Below are positions 46,028-57,279 of a stretch of 64,000 nt of DNA, piece by piece. Source of the stretch: Scatophagus argus (taxonomy: Eukaryota > Chordata > Actinopteri > Scatophagidae); NCBI RefSeq assembly GCF_020382885.2, contig NC_058504.1, positions 13,651,019-13,715,018 on the forward strand. The letters are read 5' to 3'. Position 1 is the first letter of the stretch. Each line of letters starts with the position of its first letter. The notes under the pieces are model-generated. The model was not told the origin of the DNA. It worked only from the letters and a program-made list of their open reading frames with translations, and did no database searches. Position numbers and translations under genes: made by a program.

Positions 46028-49000
46028 GTTAGATTTGAAATTTCTTTAAAAATCTCACAGTCCTGCAGTCATGCTCGTTATTTTCTTCTTTTTAAAGGCG
46101 CAATAATAAATATTTCATGGCAGCGCTACAGGAATGTGAAGGGGGGCCCTACTGCGGAGGGAATGGAGTGAATGTAGAGTGAAAAAAAGTTAAATGAAAA
46201 TGATTTACGTAGAGAAAAATGTGCAGTGGTGTCATTCAAATTATTTAATGTCTTTCTCTTTCTTTCACGTCTTTCTTTAACAATTTAATTTATCGTTGCT
46301 TATTTATTTTATTAAATGTGTGATGATATGATGTGATGACCACAGAACCTGTTGCTGAGAAGCTTGCAACTCTTTTGTCTGGAGCTGTAGTCATACAACA
46401 CGTCCGCAGCGGTGCAAGGCAGCCAGTCGTGTAACCAGAGGACAATTTACCAGTCAGGAACAACACGTAACGTCACTCACACGCATACATTTGGTTAGTC
46501 AGTGGTCATTGTGAAATAAAAAAAAAAATGAAATAAAATAGCTGCTGAGCTGATGAACAGACTGTAGCTCTGCTCACCAGATGCCCTTCAATAATTTTGG
46601 ATTTAAAAAAATCGTTTTGTAAAGTAAATAGCATCTGCTGGAAGCCTGTCAGTATGGGATTTTCAGTTGAGCTAAAGCTGCTCGATGGATGCCTAATGCA
46701 GCCTATCTTACTTCCTTCTCTGTTCCCTCACCCTCTCCCCCCCTCCTCTCTCTCCCCCTCGCTATGATCTCACTCCCCAGGATGAACATAAAAACAGTGG
46801 AGATCATCTAAAGGGTGACTGTCACCATGTATCAGTGGTCTGTAGATGCCCCCTCAAGGGGTCCACCTGCTACATAAAAACAGAAAAAAACACTGACCTC
46901 AGTACCCAGTGTCCTCCAACACAAACACGCTCTTTATAGAAAAAGAAAAGCAGAGTTTTGTTGTGTCTCACTGTAGAACCAGGGGGGAAATTACATACAA
47001 TTACAATCATCACAAATTAGCTAGTCTTGATATGCTAAATTTTGATCGAGGATGCAATTACACACACTTCCTCGTTTTGTTTTTTTTTTTAACTGCTTTT
47101 CAGTTTAACATTAAAATGACATTAACAAATATGTGAACACATTCCAAAGCAGAAGACAAACCAGACAAAGCCAAAAAGTAATACATACTTAAAATAGTTG
47201 TATACTGTAGGACTGTAAGTCCTTTGACTTTTATGCAGATGCAGAATATTAAGGAAAGAAATTACAAAACATCTGGATTTTGTCTGCTTTGTGCACTGAC
47301 TTTACTTTCAACACAGAGTTGTTCAATACATAAAGAAGACTGTCTCCATAATACTGCTGTTGTCCTCTCTAAGCCAGAATTTACACTTACATAATACATT
47401 TTGCAAAATATCTTCTTAAACTGAAAAACTAGAGAATTTTCAACGTGCTTTATATTGTGAGTTAATTCACTTGCACAGAAACGCATCTTTCTGCGTTTTG
47501 TGCACATCACTAAAAAAGTGCACATTTAAATGTGCTGCACATTTGCTATATCTCTTAAAAAAGAAAGACACAGACAGAAGCAAATATCCATATATAATAT
47601 ATTTACATAATTCATATTATACACGGTGTATCTTGATTTAACAAGCTGTTGAAAGCACAGAAAATTATTTTGTGATCTCAGGAAATCTAAATATGAAAAA
47701 TAATTACTTAGGCTAGATGTTCCTTCCAGCTTTCTGTACTTTCTATTCCGAGTAATACAACAATACCCAGCATCCTGTCACTGTGGATCCAGCTTCCTGT
47801 TATGATGCAGGCGTCCCACCTAATGAGGGGTGTATGTACGTTCAGGTCCAGTCTGAGGTCTCCTGCCTGTGAGATTAAACAAAATCAAATCTCTCATCAA
47901 TTAGTTATTCAAACAGTTACATTTGCAAATTTAGAGTAAAAGGCAAAAGTCATCAGCTGTGCAGCGTGTTACATGTTTGTGACACATATGACACAGATGC
48001 TAAATTCATTTACCGTCGCCTTTTAGAATATAAAAAGTTCTCTGAAGCTACAGAAGTCCTGGGAGTAGCACGGACATTTACTGAATCACCCAAATGGCTT
48101 TAATCTTGTCAACTCATCAATCATTAGATAAGCAACCAGGATTTAACAATGTGGCCCACTGCCAGCAGGTAATGTTTTGAGTAATGTGGCTTTAGTGATA
48201 TTTGCTGCCCCAGCAATCATTCATTATCTTTTGCAGCGATTATTTATACGCTTGCTGCACACAATTTCATTGCCAAAGCTTATTTGTGAATGCTTTCAAA
48301 ACAAAGCATGTCGTAATTGTCCAGCTTTGCTGGAGAATAAGCAAGAGAGAGTTTGTCACTTATGATCAGCCTTTTTGGGTGGAGATTTTGTAAAAATATG
48401 GTATGCTGACATATGATGATGCTGATCCATCTGTTTATTGGCCATACAAGAGTGTGTAGACAGAAAGAAGAGCCCTCCAGTCGTACACAGAAGCAACTGA
48501 TTGCCGTGTTCCTCTCTCTGCCTCAATCCTCTTACCTTCCTGTTTTCTTCTTAGGAGGCTGTTTAGGCTGGTTGTGAACAGAACCCACTGCTGCGTTATG
48601 TAACGTTCCCGGAATAAATGGCCTGCGGTGGTGTGTGAAAACCTCATTTCAGGTTGTAGGTGATTCTCATAGTAAACACTTTCTTCAGGTAATTCAGCCT
48701 GCAGAAGCCGGACCACAATGATGGCTGCAAATACTACATATGTATAATTATTTACATGTGTGTGTGTTACAGCGAGCGTGGCTCTTGACGACATGTGGAC
48801 GATGTGCAGGAGATGCACAAGGGAGTGGGAGAGGACTCTTTGTGTGTGTGTGTGTGTGTGTGTGTGTCACAGCCGCACTGTGATTCACATGTTCTTTTTT
48901 CAGGGATCTCACATCTTTCCACATCTCCCACCTCCTTCTAGTGTTGCTATTGCTGTCAGTAGACTTGGCAGGTCTGGATAAATGCATAACTGGTGACCTT

Positions 49001-49895
49001 TGTTATTTCCTAAACAAACAAGTTTTCCCCCAGACTTTTCCACAGCTTTGGACAAAACCACACTGAAATGTAAAAGTGTGAGCAGATTAACAAAGTCTTG
49101 AAGGTCACACATGTCAGCACATTGCTTGATAGTTTCACCTCTTATTATGGGATATTTCAGCTGCGGTGTGGAGTGACTTTTCATCAGGGAAGTTGTTGCC
49201 GCTCAAGGGACGATTAACATATTGATTCAAACTTCATCAGTGGCTCTCTGGTGACGTGTAAAGGGCTTCATCGTTGATAAAGAGCTGTAATGTTTGTGTA
49301 ACCATTGAGCAGAGGGAGGTGCTTTTTAAAATCCACTCCCAAGAGCCTAAAGAATAGGCTTCCTGCAAAAACACTTGAGTGAGGTCCTCCTCCTCATGTT
49401 AACAAAAAGGATGCGTTTGTATCTTGTTTATAGTGGCTGATGTTTACTCTCTTTGGTTTGATGGTCAGTGACTCAGAACTCACTGATGACTCACTAGAGG
49501 TTATGATTTGGTCAATGTAATTAACCATTAATCACATCATAATGAACATCAGAGGGAACATGTGTAGAGAATAGTCTACTGACGTGTTTTGTTTTTTTTT
49601 TTAGATGGGATATATTTACACTGAAAACCAGATCAAAAAGCATTGTAACGTTAATTACATGTGAGAAAGCAAAGCATAGTGTTCAATGAAAGAAAAATCC
49701 ATGAAAAACATTGCTGCTCCTGGTCCACATACTGTATATGACACATACAGATGAACCACTGCCATTAGAACTTATGACGGACACATAGGTCAAACACTCA
49801 TATTTTTGTTACTGCATCTTTAAAACAATGTGTGCAATCTGATTCATTAGTAGGGAACACTGAAAGACATATTTTTATTCAGCAGCATGACTGAA
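46028..49895. other. Intergenic between adra2d and simc1, left part
   Basis: No gene is recognised. There is a GT microsatellite at 48841-48867 and a pyrimidine-rich run near 46725-46760. This DNA is upstream of both adra2d (minus) and simc1 (plus), so any enhancer could serve either gene. Confidence 0.5.
48841..48867. repeat. TG microsatellite
   Basis: A perfect TG run of 27 bases. Confidence 0.95.
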
Positions 49896-50166
49896 GGGAT
49901 GGCACTGTTAGTCTGTTGGTCCACCTCTTTGGTACGACTGAAATATCTCAAGCGCTACGGCCAAACACATGCAGTGACGTTCATAAGATTCAGTTGTACT
50001 TTGTGTTTAGTGCGAATCAGCTAATGTTAGCATGAGATGGCAAACATTACACCTTCTAAATATCAGTATGTTGACGCTGTCATTCTGAGCATGTTAGCAT
50101 GCTGATGTTGGCATTTAGCTCAAATCACTGCTACGCCTCGCAGAGCTGCCAGCATGGCTGAAGACG
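49896..50166 (+). repeat. Dispersed fish repeat of the 'gcatgttagcatgctg' family, copy 3
   Basis: gttggtccacctctttgg, gtactttgtgtttagtgcg, gagcatgttagcatgctgat and atttagctcaaatcactgc are the right-hand part of the same composite repeat as 7822-8112. It ends cagagctgccagcatggctg. Confidence 0.7.
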
Positions 50167-50279
50167 TGGCAGAAAAGTTTTCACACCTGTGACTCTGTGA
50201 TAAGGAAAACGTTTTTAACTCCACATTGGGTGACTTTGAATAAGGCCATGATCCACATGGTCCCCATCTTAAAGTGTTA

Positions 50280-50560
50280 TCTTTGAATGAAGCAATTTAC
50301 CTTGAAACAGCTCTCGTTAACTCTTAATCTCCACAAATTGCCACTTTTCTTACTCCGCTGTATACGCACCGCAGCTCTTGAAAGTAAACTGTTAGTATTC
50401 AAGGTATCCCTCAGTATCCTGCCGCCAGGCCAAGTGCTCATTAGAGCATTCATTTTGAATTTGACTTTGGCCTCGTTCCCTGTTATTTTTGCATCAGCCT
50501 GCAGAGTGCAATTGTGCCTTTTCATTATCACAGAGAACATCTCTGCTTAACCACAAGCAT
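50280..50560. promoter_or_regulatory. Candidate conserved non-coding element upstream of adra2d
   Basis: A repeat-free 280-bp stretch of mixed composition that happens to be open on both strands at once (50277-50540 minus, 50287-50550 plus). Neither translation resembles a protein. Such sequence texture is common in conserved enhancers, but conservation cannot be seen from one genome. Confidence 0.2.
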
Positions 50561-51826
50561 TTTTCTTGGCACACAAGCTCTCTCAGATGCTCCACATTAT
50601 TAAGTATAAAGAAACTGGACAAAGAAAAACAGGATCATTTCTGGTATTTTTATCTTTACTTTTTATCATTGTTGATTAATCTTTGTTCCTATGAAAATCA
50701 GTTTAGATATAAAACTATCACAGATTAAAGGCACCAGACAATTTTTTATTACAATCAGAAAATGTATGATGGTATAATGATTTGCTTTCTATTTCATACA
50801 GTAACATATAAGTTTTCTGTAAAATTTCCATTCAAACATCCATGAAAACTGTTAGTATATAAACAATCTCAGCTTTGATTTTTTTTTTAGCTTTTAAGCT
50901 AAATGTGTATTAGAGTAACTACCAGAGAACAAGTTGAAGCTCAGTGAGAAGCACTGTGGCAGAATAAGGCATCTTAAAAAAACAAAATAAAAACCATTTA
51001 AACCACATTTTTTTTTTAAAAAAAAAAATCCTATTTTACAAAATGGTAGATGCCAAAATATCTTCTCAGTTCAGAGCTACAGCATACAGCCATCCAGTGA
51101 AGCATCCTGTTGTGACACTCATCAGCATCTGGGGTCACAGATTGCGGAGTGAGTCATCGGGTTCTGGCCCACCATCACCCTCCTCTGTCTCTGGACCTGG
51201 CATGCTCTGCCAGTCAAATGAACCTCGTTAGGGTCCACAGCCAGAGAAAGAGAGAGAGAGAAAACAGGTGACTGACACAGTCCTGAATCTGATGGCAGTG
51301 TGAAGCGTGATCTGTGACCTGGCATGGTCTAAACAACTGAAGGGCATGACACAAATGTGGACGGCAAAACGGAAATGCGAGGAGGTGGCTGCTGATTACT
51401 TTTCAAACAGCGTCCTTGTGTTACCCACCTCTGGCTCACGTTGTCAGACCTGAAGAGTGCTGTCTTGTTCATGTTCTTGTGGTGACAGGCAGCTGACACC
51501 TGTTGGCTCTCTGAGCTGTTGTTTCACTTCATCCCTTTTTCCCTCTCTCTCTCCCTCTCGTCACATAGTATCTTCATGAGAGGGTGCTCTCTGCCTTGAC
51601 CATCTGGTGTTTTTTCTTTTGGATGATGGTGGAGAGAGACTCAGCCCTTTGCCATGCTGCTCTGTGACAGCAAACCTGTGCCTCTAATGCCAATGTCCCT
51701 TCCTCCATAATCACACAACACCGCAAGAATGCATGAACTACCCACCATGCAGCAGCGGGGTCCAATACCCACTGTGGCTCTGGTAAACTGAGCCCACTAA
51801 CAGCATAAAGTCCCTCAATTATCATC
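50561..51826. other. Intergenic, no gene recognised
   Basis: Poly-T/poly-A runs near 50880-50889 and 51009-51029, and a GA-rich run at 51244-51262. The frame at 51574-51825 (minus) has no homology I can name. Confidence 0.5.
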
Positions 51827-52131
51827 CGTGGCCTAGAGGTTGGAGAAGCAGCTTGTGATTGGAAGGTTGCTGGTTTGATTCACTCACTGGACAGGCAGGA
51901 AAAATTTGAGTGTGGTGGAGTGATAATGTCCCCACCCCCCATTAGCCGGCTGATGTGCCCTTGAGCAAGGCACTTAACCCCCAATATATGCTCCCCGGGC
52001 GCTTGATGTAGCCCACTGCTCCTGTGTGTTTCACTACATGTTGCATGTGTGTGTGTTTCAATCAGTGATGGGTTAAATGCAGAGAAGTAATCTCCCAGTT
52101 TGGGATTAATAAAGTATCTTTAAAAAAAATA
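51827..52131 (+). mobile_element. tRNA-derived SINE, second family
   Basis: It begins cgtggcctagaggttgg with A box at 51829-51839 and B box ggtttgattca at 51872-51882. The core has gtgcccttgagcaaggcact, then a tail with gatgggttaaatgcagaga and a retroelement-type 3' end (gggattaataaagtatct) followed by A's. It looks full length. Partial relatives are at 22085-22210 and 60009-60160. Confidence 0.82.
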
Positions 52132-53486
52132 GATTTTGCATTTTGAGACATTCATGAGTACATCCATTCACACATCTATATCCAGTTTATGCTATGTGAT
52201 TCTTACTGCACCTCAGAGGGGGGAAAAAAGACAGTTATGACAGATATGATAGCTGCTTGGTAGTTACTAACCTTTGCATGCATTCTTGAAAATAAACTAA
52301 AATGCAGCCTTTAGCATTGGTTTCATTTAAATAACAGTTGAAAGCACAAAAATGTCACAATTTGACTTTTAAACAGTCACTGGTACAATTCTACTTAGAC
52401 AGTGATGGACCAATATGTAATATCCTGTACACTGATATATCAGTTATGGGTCCCATTATTTTGTGGAATTTTTGCATTTACTTTGATACTTTCAAGATAT
52501 TTGGTTGAAAATATATGATAATATTGGGTACTTCTTCCACTACTGTTAAACACCTGTTACCTGTTTTCTTTTGTCTTCCACCTCGTCTGGTTTTTATGAA
52601 TATCATAAAGTATGAAGTATTATGAAGAGTTATGCAAATTCTAAGGTCTCAAGGTATTAATGACACACTCCGGACAGTGTTTTTCAGAGACTGTGAATTT
52701 CCCCCAAAAGATATTTTCCCTCCAAATCTTTATTTAAACGTTATTCATTCTCTGCTAAATGTGATAAGACAGCAGATGTGACCTCTGACCTGCAGCAGTG
52801 GAGAGTGTTGGCTAACATCTCTATCAGTGTCAAAGTCCACCTGGACTGTCTGGCTGTGACAGGAAGGGATAAACACAGTTGTCTCTAACTCATTATCAGC
52901 TGTTCTAAGTTAGTTCTCCTCTCTGCCTGCTTTATCTCCTATATGAGACTGAAACTACTTGTGGTCACAGTGATGGATGAATCTATTGCTCTTATCCACC
53001 ACTTCTGCTCAGGCATGTTGTTGAACAATGGTATTTTTTGTCCCCTGTGTCCCAGGAAAAACTTAACACTCCAACTATTTATCACATTTATTTTACATTC
53101 TTTTGTGAAATAACAAACCATGCATGCTTTTCTATGTGTAAGTTTTAGGTCTCGGAGCATGGACTCAATTCATGTGCTGATTCTGTTCTTCGAAAATATC
53201 TGGAACGTTAAGATAAGACCTCTTTTCAGGACTCTTGAAAATAAACTTTGTGGAGTTATGATTGTTTTCACTGCAACTTTCATGATGGATAACAACTGCT
53301 CCCACCATGCTTTGGTGCCTGTCTACGATGAGTGTCCTTGTGGGCTTCCATATCCTGTGAGAATTTCCGATGAGAAAGCCAAAAGCATTATGTGCCAAAA
53401 AGAATACCACTGAGCGGATTTAAATTGAGGAACACGTCTTATGTCAGACAGCTGACTGACTGACTGAAGATTTTGTCGACTGGCGA
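52132..53486. other. Intergenic, no gene recognised
   Basis: AT-rich. No repeat I can name, no splice-bounded exon. The frames at 52939-53413 lack homology. Confidence 0.5.
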
Positions 53487-53688
53487 TATACACCAATCAG
53501 CCAAGGCATTAGAGAGGGTGGATTAAGCCGAGCTGTTTTAGTAATGTGACGGCGTACATTGTCCAGTTGGGTCTACAATGATTGCCAGAGCCCAAGGTTT
53601 CCCTGCAGGACATTGCAGTGTAAACAGGTGATTAATGTTATTCATTACATCTGTCAGTGGTTTCAGTGTTGTGGCTGATTGGTGTACA
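53487..53688. mobile_element. Short inverted-repeat (MITE-like) DNA transposon
   Basis: Perfect 15-bp terminal arms: tacaccaatcagcca (53489-53503) and tggctgattggtgta (53672-53686). The interior of about 170 bp is non-coding. The ends recall a widespread fish non-autonomous DNA element. Target duplications are not clear. Confidence 0.78.
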
Positions 53689-55030
53689 TGTGCAGTGGAC
53701 TTTATAAACAGACTGTAAGCTGCCACAAGTGAATTTAACCGTACTCAAAGTCTCATGTGCGAGAGAAACTCAAGACTAATCAAAAAGTGATGCACAAAAA
53801 ATTCAAGCGACGACCTGAGAATTTCTCTTCTGACAAATATCACAAGATAAAGTGCAATACCCTTAGAGGATTAGTACAAGGAAATGAACTTAATTGCTTT
53901 CTTGCCAAAAATTACATGAAAAAATCAACAGCACACTCATATTAGTCAAATATAAGGATAAATACAAGGATGTTAATGAGTGATGTCAGTGAATATTTAA
54001 CTTGTATGTTCTGTATCAACATTTTTGTGACTTGTCATGTACATTAATTAACAACATTTCCTCATTCTGTTAATAGAAAATATAACTGAACTGGTCAGCA
54101 TCATGTTTCTATTCTAAACCTATTTGCTGTTGCAAATTAGTTGTATATGAAAATTATTTCGAGGAAACAGCATTTTCATGTTTTGGCTTTTATATCCCAT
54201 CAAGTTATTCCTGAAAAGGTAGCTGTACATTTGCAATACATGTTGCCTGTAGCAGTATTCAAACAGTAGGCAGTTATTGCAATATTTAGTTGGTCAATTG
54301 AATTCCAGTTAATAAATTCTGAATCACAGTCTTATTTGAAAAGAGGGACTTGCATAGTTTTCTATTTGTCCAAAGCTATTCACAGATCTTCTCAAATATG
54401 TCCATCTAAAGCCAGCTGGCGTCACGTTAAACACCACTTGTTCCCAAAGCAAGTAACTACTACTGAGTGTAGACATGCTTTTGTTCACCTTTTAAAACAG
54501 GAAACTGCATGCCCAGTCGCTGATAAAGTATTTCATCCTTAATATGTGTCCATGTATGGGCAATAAACTGTTTGAAGGTTCATCTGGGATTTCAAACATC
54601 TCCATAGCTCTCCCTCTCTGTCTAATTGAACTTGGACAATCTTTCCCAGCTGAATTAAGTTTGAAATTGTGGCAAATATTTGTGCTCTCAGAACTAATGT
54701 GTTGACTACAATAGCATGGACCGACTGACAGTAATGATTTGGCTTTTAACCCCTGTTGTGCATATGACTCATTACTCATAGTAACTTGCTACCATTGTAA
54801 GAAATTTATCATAGCGTATTCTAAAGATGGTTGAGATGATTTGCAAGGCACAGAAGGCACTGATGGGCACACACACACTATTTCTTCCTCTTCATAACCA
54901 CCCTAATAAAGTTTTCACACTGCTGAATATGCGACAGAAAGTTGTGCATCTTGCCTGATATTCCTCACAGGGTGTGACGGCTGCAGGCATCTGAGGTTAA
55001 TTTCTCCTTTCATCCGATTACATTAAAAAC
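53689..55030. other. Intergenic, no gene recognised
   Basis: AT-rich, with short open frames on both strands that have no homology I can name. Confidence 0.5.
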
Positions 55031-55300
55031 CATCTATCCATCGGGTCGTGGTGGGGGGGGGGCTGGTGCCTATCCTAGCTGACTACGTGCAAGAGGCGAT
55101 ACACACAAAGACAGACAACCACACACAAATGTAGAGTAGCCATTTAACCTAACGTTTTTGGGGTTGTGGGAGGAAGCCGGACAAAACCCACACAGGCACA
55201 GGGAGAACATGTAAACTCCACATAGAAGGGCCCAGACTGGGATTCGAACCAGGAACCTGCTTGCTATGAGGTGACAATGCTAACCGCTGCATCACTACAG
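55031..55300 (-). mobile_element. tRNA-derived SINE, decayed copy
   Basis: It is the same family and orientation as 616-970. The B box (ggttcgaatcc on minus) at 55240-55250 is intact. The body has deletions, a G-run at 55052-55061 replaces part of the tail region, and the tRNA head ends at gctgcatcactac without the usual start. Confidence 0.82.
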
Positions 55301-57109
55301 AAAGAATATTGTCACCGTTCCTGGAAGATCTCCTATCCACAACACATGCATTTTAAAAAACAAACAGAATTTATACAGAACAACATAAACAAGGCTGTTA
55401 CGGGAAGTGGTTCAGTGGACACATTTCCTACAGCTTAAGCAATGCATTTATCACGATTCCAGTTTCCTTATCAACTCAACACTCTAGTATGTGTTAGAGC
55501 TCCCCATCAAAAGGATGCAGCTTTTTAATGATGGCAGGAAGGCTAACAGGAAAGGAGGCCGTGAAATAACATGTAACACTGAGTTTGTGTGTCATCTATG
55601 GATGGCTCGCAAATACAGGAATACATCACTGTATGTGTAACCTGTTTGCTGCAGCCTGCTCCACACTGACACACTTATAGGGTCTGTTTAACTCCAACAC
55701 TGGATCCACTGAGTATCAGAACAGTATCCCCGGAGATCAGAGAAGTAAGAGGAAAACCAAGGATGCATCAGGGCTGCAAGGTATGTTTGGATGATGTGTC
55801 CCGCTTCACACATGGCCACAGCAGACAGCTCATTAGTAAGCAAGAAAAAGGACGGAAAATACATTTACCTGCGTGTGCACAGAATCCCCAAGCTCAAATA
55901 TGATATAAGACCAAATAAAAACTCATCTGATCTTACGTCAGGTCTTAATCTGAGCTGTAAGTTGTTGTGTTCCCAGTTTATTCTTAGGGAAATTTCTGTG
56001 AAGAACACACAGACATTTGATTATTGCGCACCATCTTGTGTTTAAGAATGTAGATGACAAATTCCAGAATGTTTGCATGTGAGTGCACTCCAGTGGTGAT
56101 ATGTGAGACTACACACGTTTAATTTATTACAGATATCATTTTGTGTTATTAGCAAGCTTGTAAAAATATTGCTGTGTGGTAGCCCTATCAAACCAACATA
56201 ATTCCTTGAGTTTTATTTTAATACTAGGGAGCCCCTAAAGTCCCATAAGGCATTACTGTTTAGTTTAAATTGTATGTTGTGAGTTAAACGCAGCCTAATG
56301 ACCCGATCTTGTGTGCACAAGATAAAACATATCACTTTTGAGCACTGTAATAATTTTGAAGATGATCTAATTCCATTACACAAATTTACATGCTTAAGTG
56401 TTTTGAAGTTGAGATCAACAAACCTGCAAAGGAGCGTGGAGAGGGTTTCCATCTGGCCAAATTGTTGTGTAATTCAAAAACGTTGGACAGATATATGTGA
56501 TTGGCGAAATCAAATGGGTAAAAGACGTCAAAAAAAAGCATAATTAGGGCTCTTATTTTAAGATATTGTAGGTTTTAGGAGTGGAAATGATTTGTGATGT
56601 CTCACTCCTGTACAGCAGGTGGAGATGTTTGCAATTGCATGCCTGCTGGTGATCCGCCATAGCACCGAAGAAACATGACAACAAAAAACAGGAAGCATCA
56701 AATTTCAGATATGTCAGTTAAACCGCTGAGATGCACAGCTGAGTCAACCATATAAGGGTCTTATCATTGTTTTTAGGATGTACTTTTAGCGTTAGTTTCA
56801 AGCTAGCTAGCTAGCTGGATAGTTAAATTGCGACGAGAATTATGAGGAATACAATTAAACTCAAAGTTACCGGGCAGCATCAGGCGCATGGAACCTTGGC
56901 TGCAAATCTAAAACGGGAACTGCTGCAAGTCCTAAACCATCACTAGAACACTTATCTCGATGGGGACTTGCACATTAACCTAAGGACAATGTCTAATTTC
57001 TCTTTTATTAGGATTGTGGAGATTATCATTAGTCTGCACTGGATGGCGTTTTGGTGAACAGGTTAATATTCCCTAAAATCAGTTAGCTGTTAAGGTTTCT
57101 GCGTCCTGA
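55301..57109. other. simc1: simc1 upstream flank
   Basis: No gene and no TATA box near the expected start. A short GCTA run lies near 56801-56817. The simc1 promoter and any 5' untranslated exon should be here or just right of it. I cannot place the transcription start. Confidence 0.4.
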
Positions 57110-57136
57110 ATGAGTGAGGAGAAATGGATGATGTGA
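57110..57136 (+). promoter_or_regulatory. simc1: Upstream ORF overlapping the simc1 start
   Basis: ATG at 57110 opens eight codons ending in TGA at 57134-57136, in a different frame from simc1 and across its start (57124). The context is weak (T at -3). The simc1 ATG has G at -3 and G at +4. This is a leaky-scanning arrangement if the mRNA begins upstream. Confidence 0.5.
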
Positions 57137-57279
57137 TCACCCTCAGCTCCGACAGTGATGAAGACGACTCCGACGTGGAAATAGTCGGCTCCTACAGTAA
57201 CCTCATGACCAAAGGTGAACCGCTCCCCCTCACTGCCGTGCGAGTTGACGTTGACGCTGCGAACGAGAACGTCCCAGCG
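57124..57279 (+). CDS. simc1: simc1 exon 1 with SIM1 and SIM2
   Basis: 52 codons from the ATG, with donor gtaagc. It encodes MDDVITLSSDSDEDDSDVEI then VGSYSN. The two hydrophobic cores VITL and VEIV are each flanked by Asp/Glu/Ser, as in phospho-regulated SIMs. Confidence 0.9.

Noticed and set aside
53120..53413. 97-codon frame and its antisense partner
   Set aside because: No family recognised and no splice context. AT-rich chance frames.
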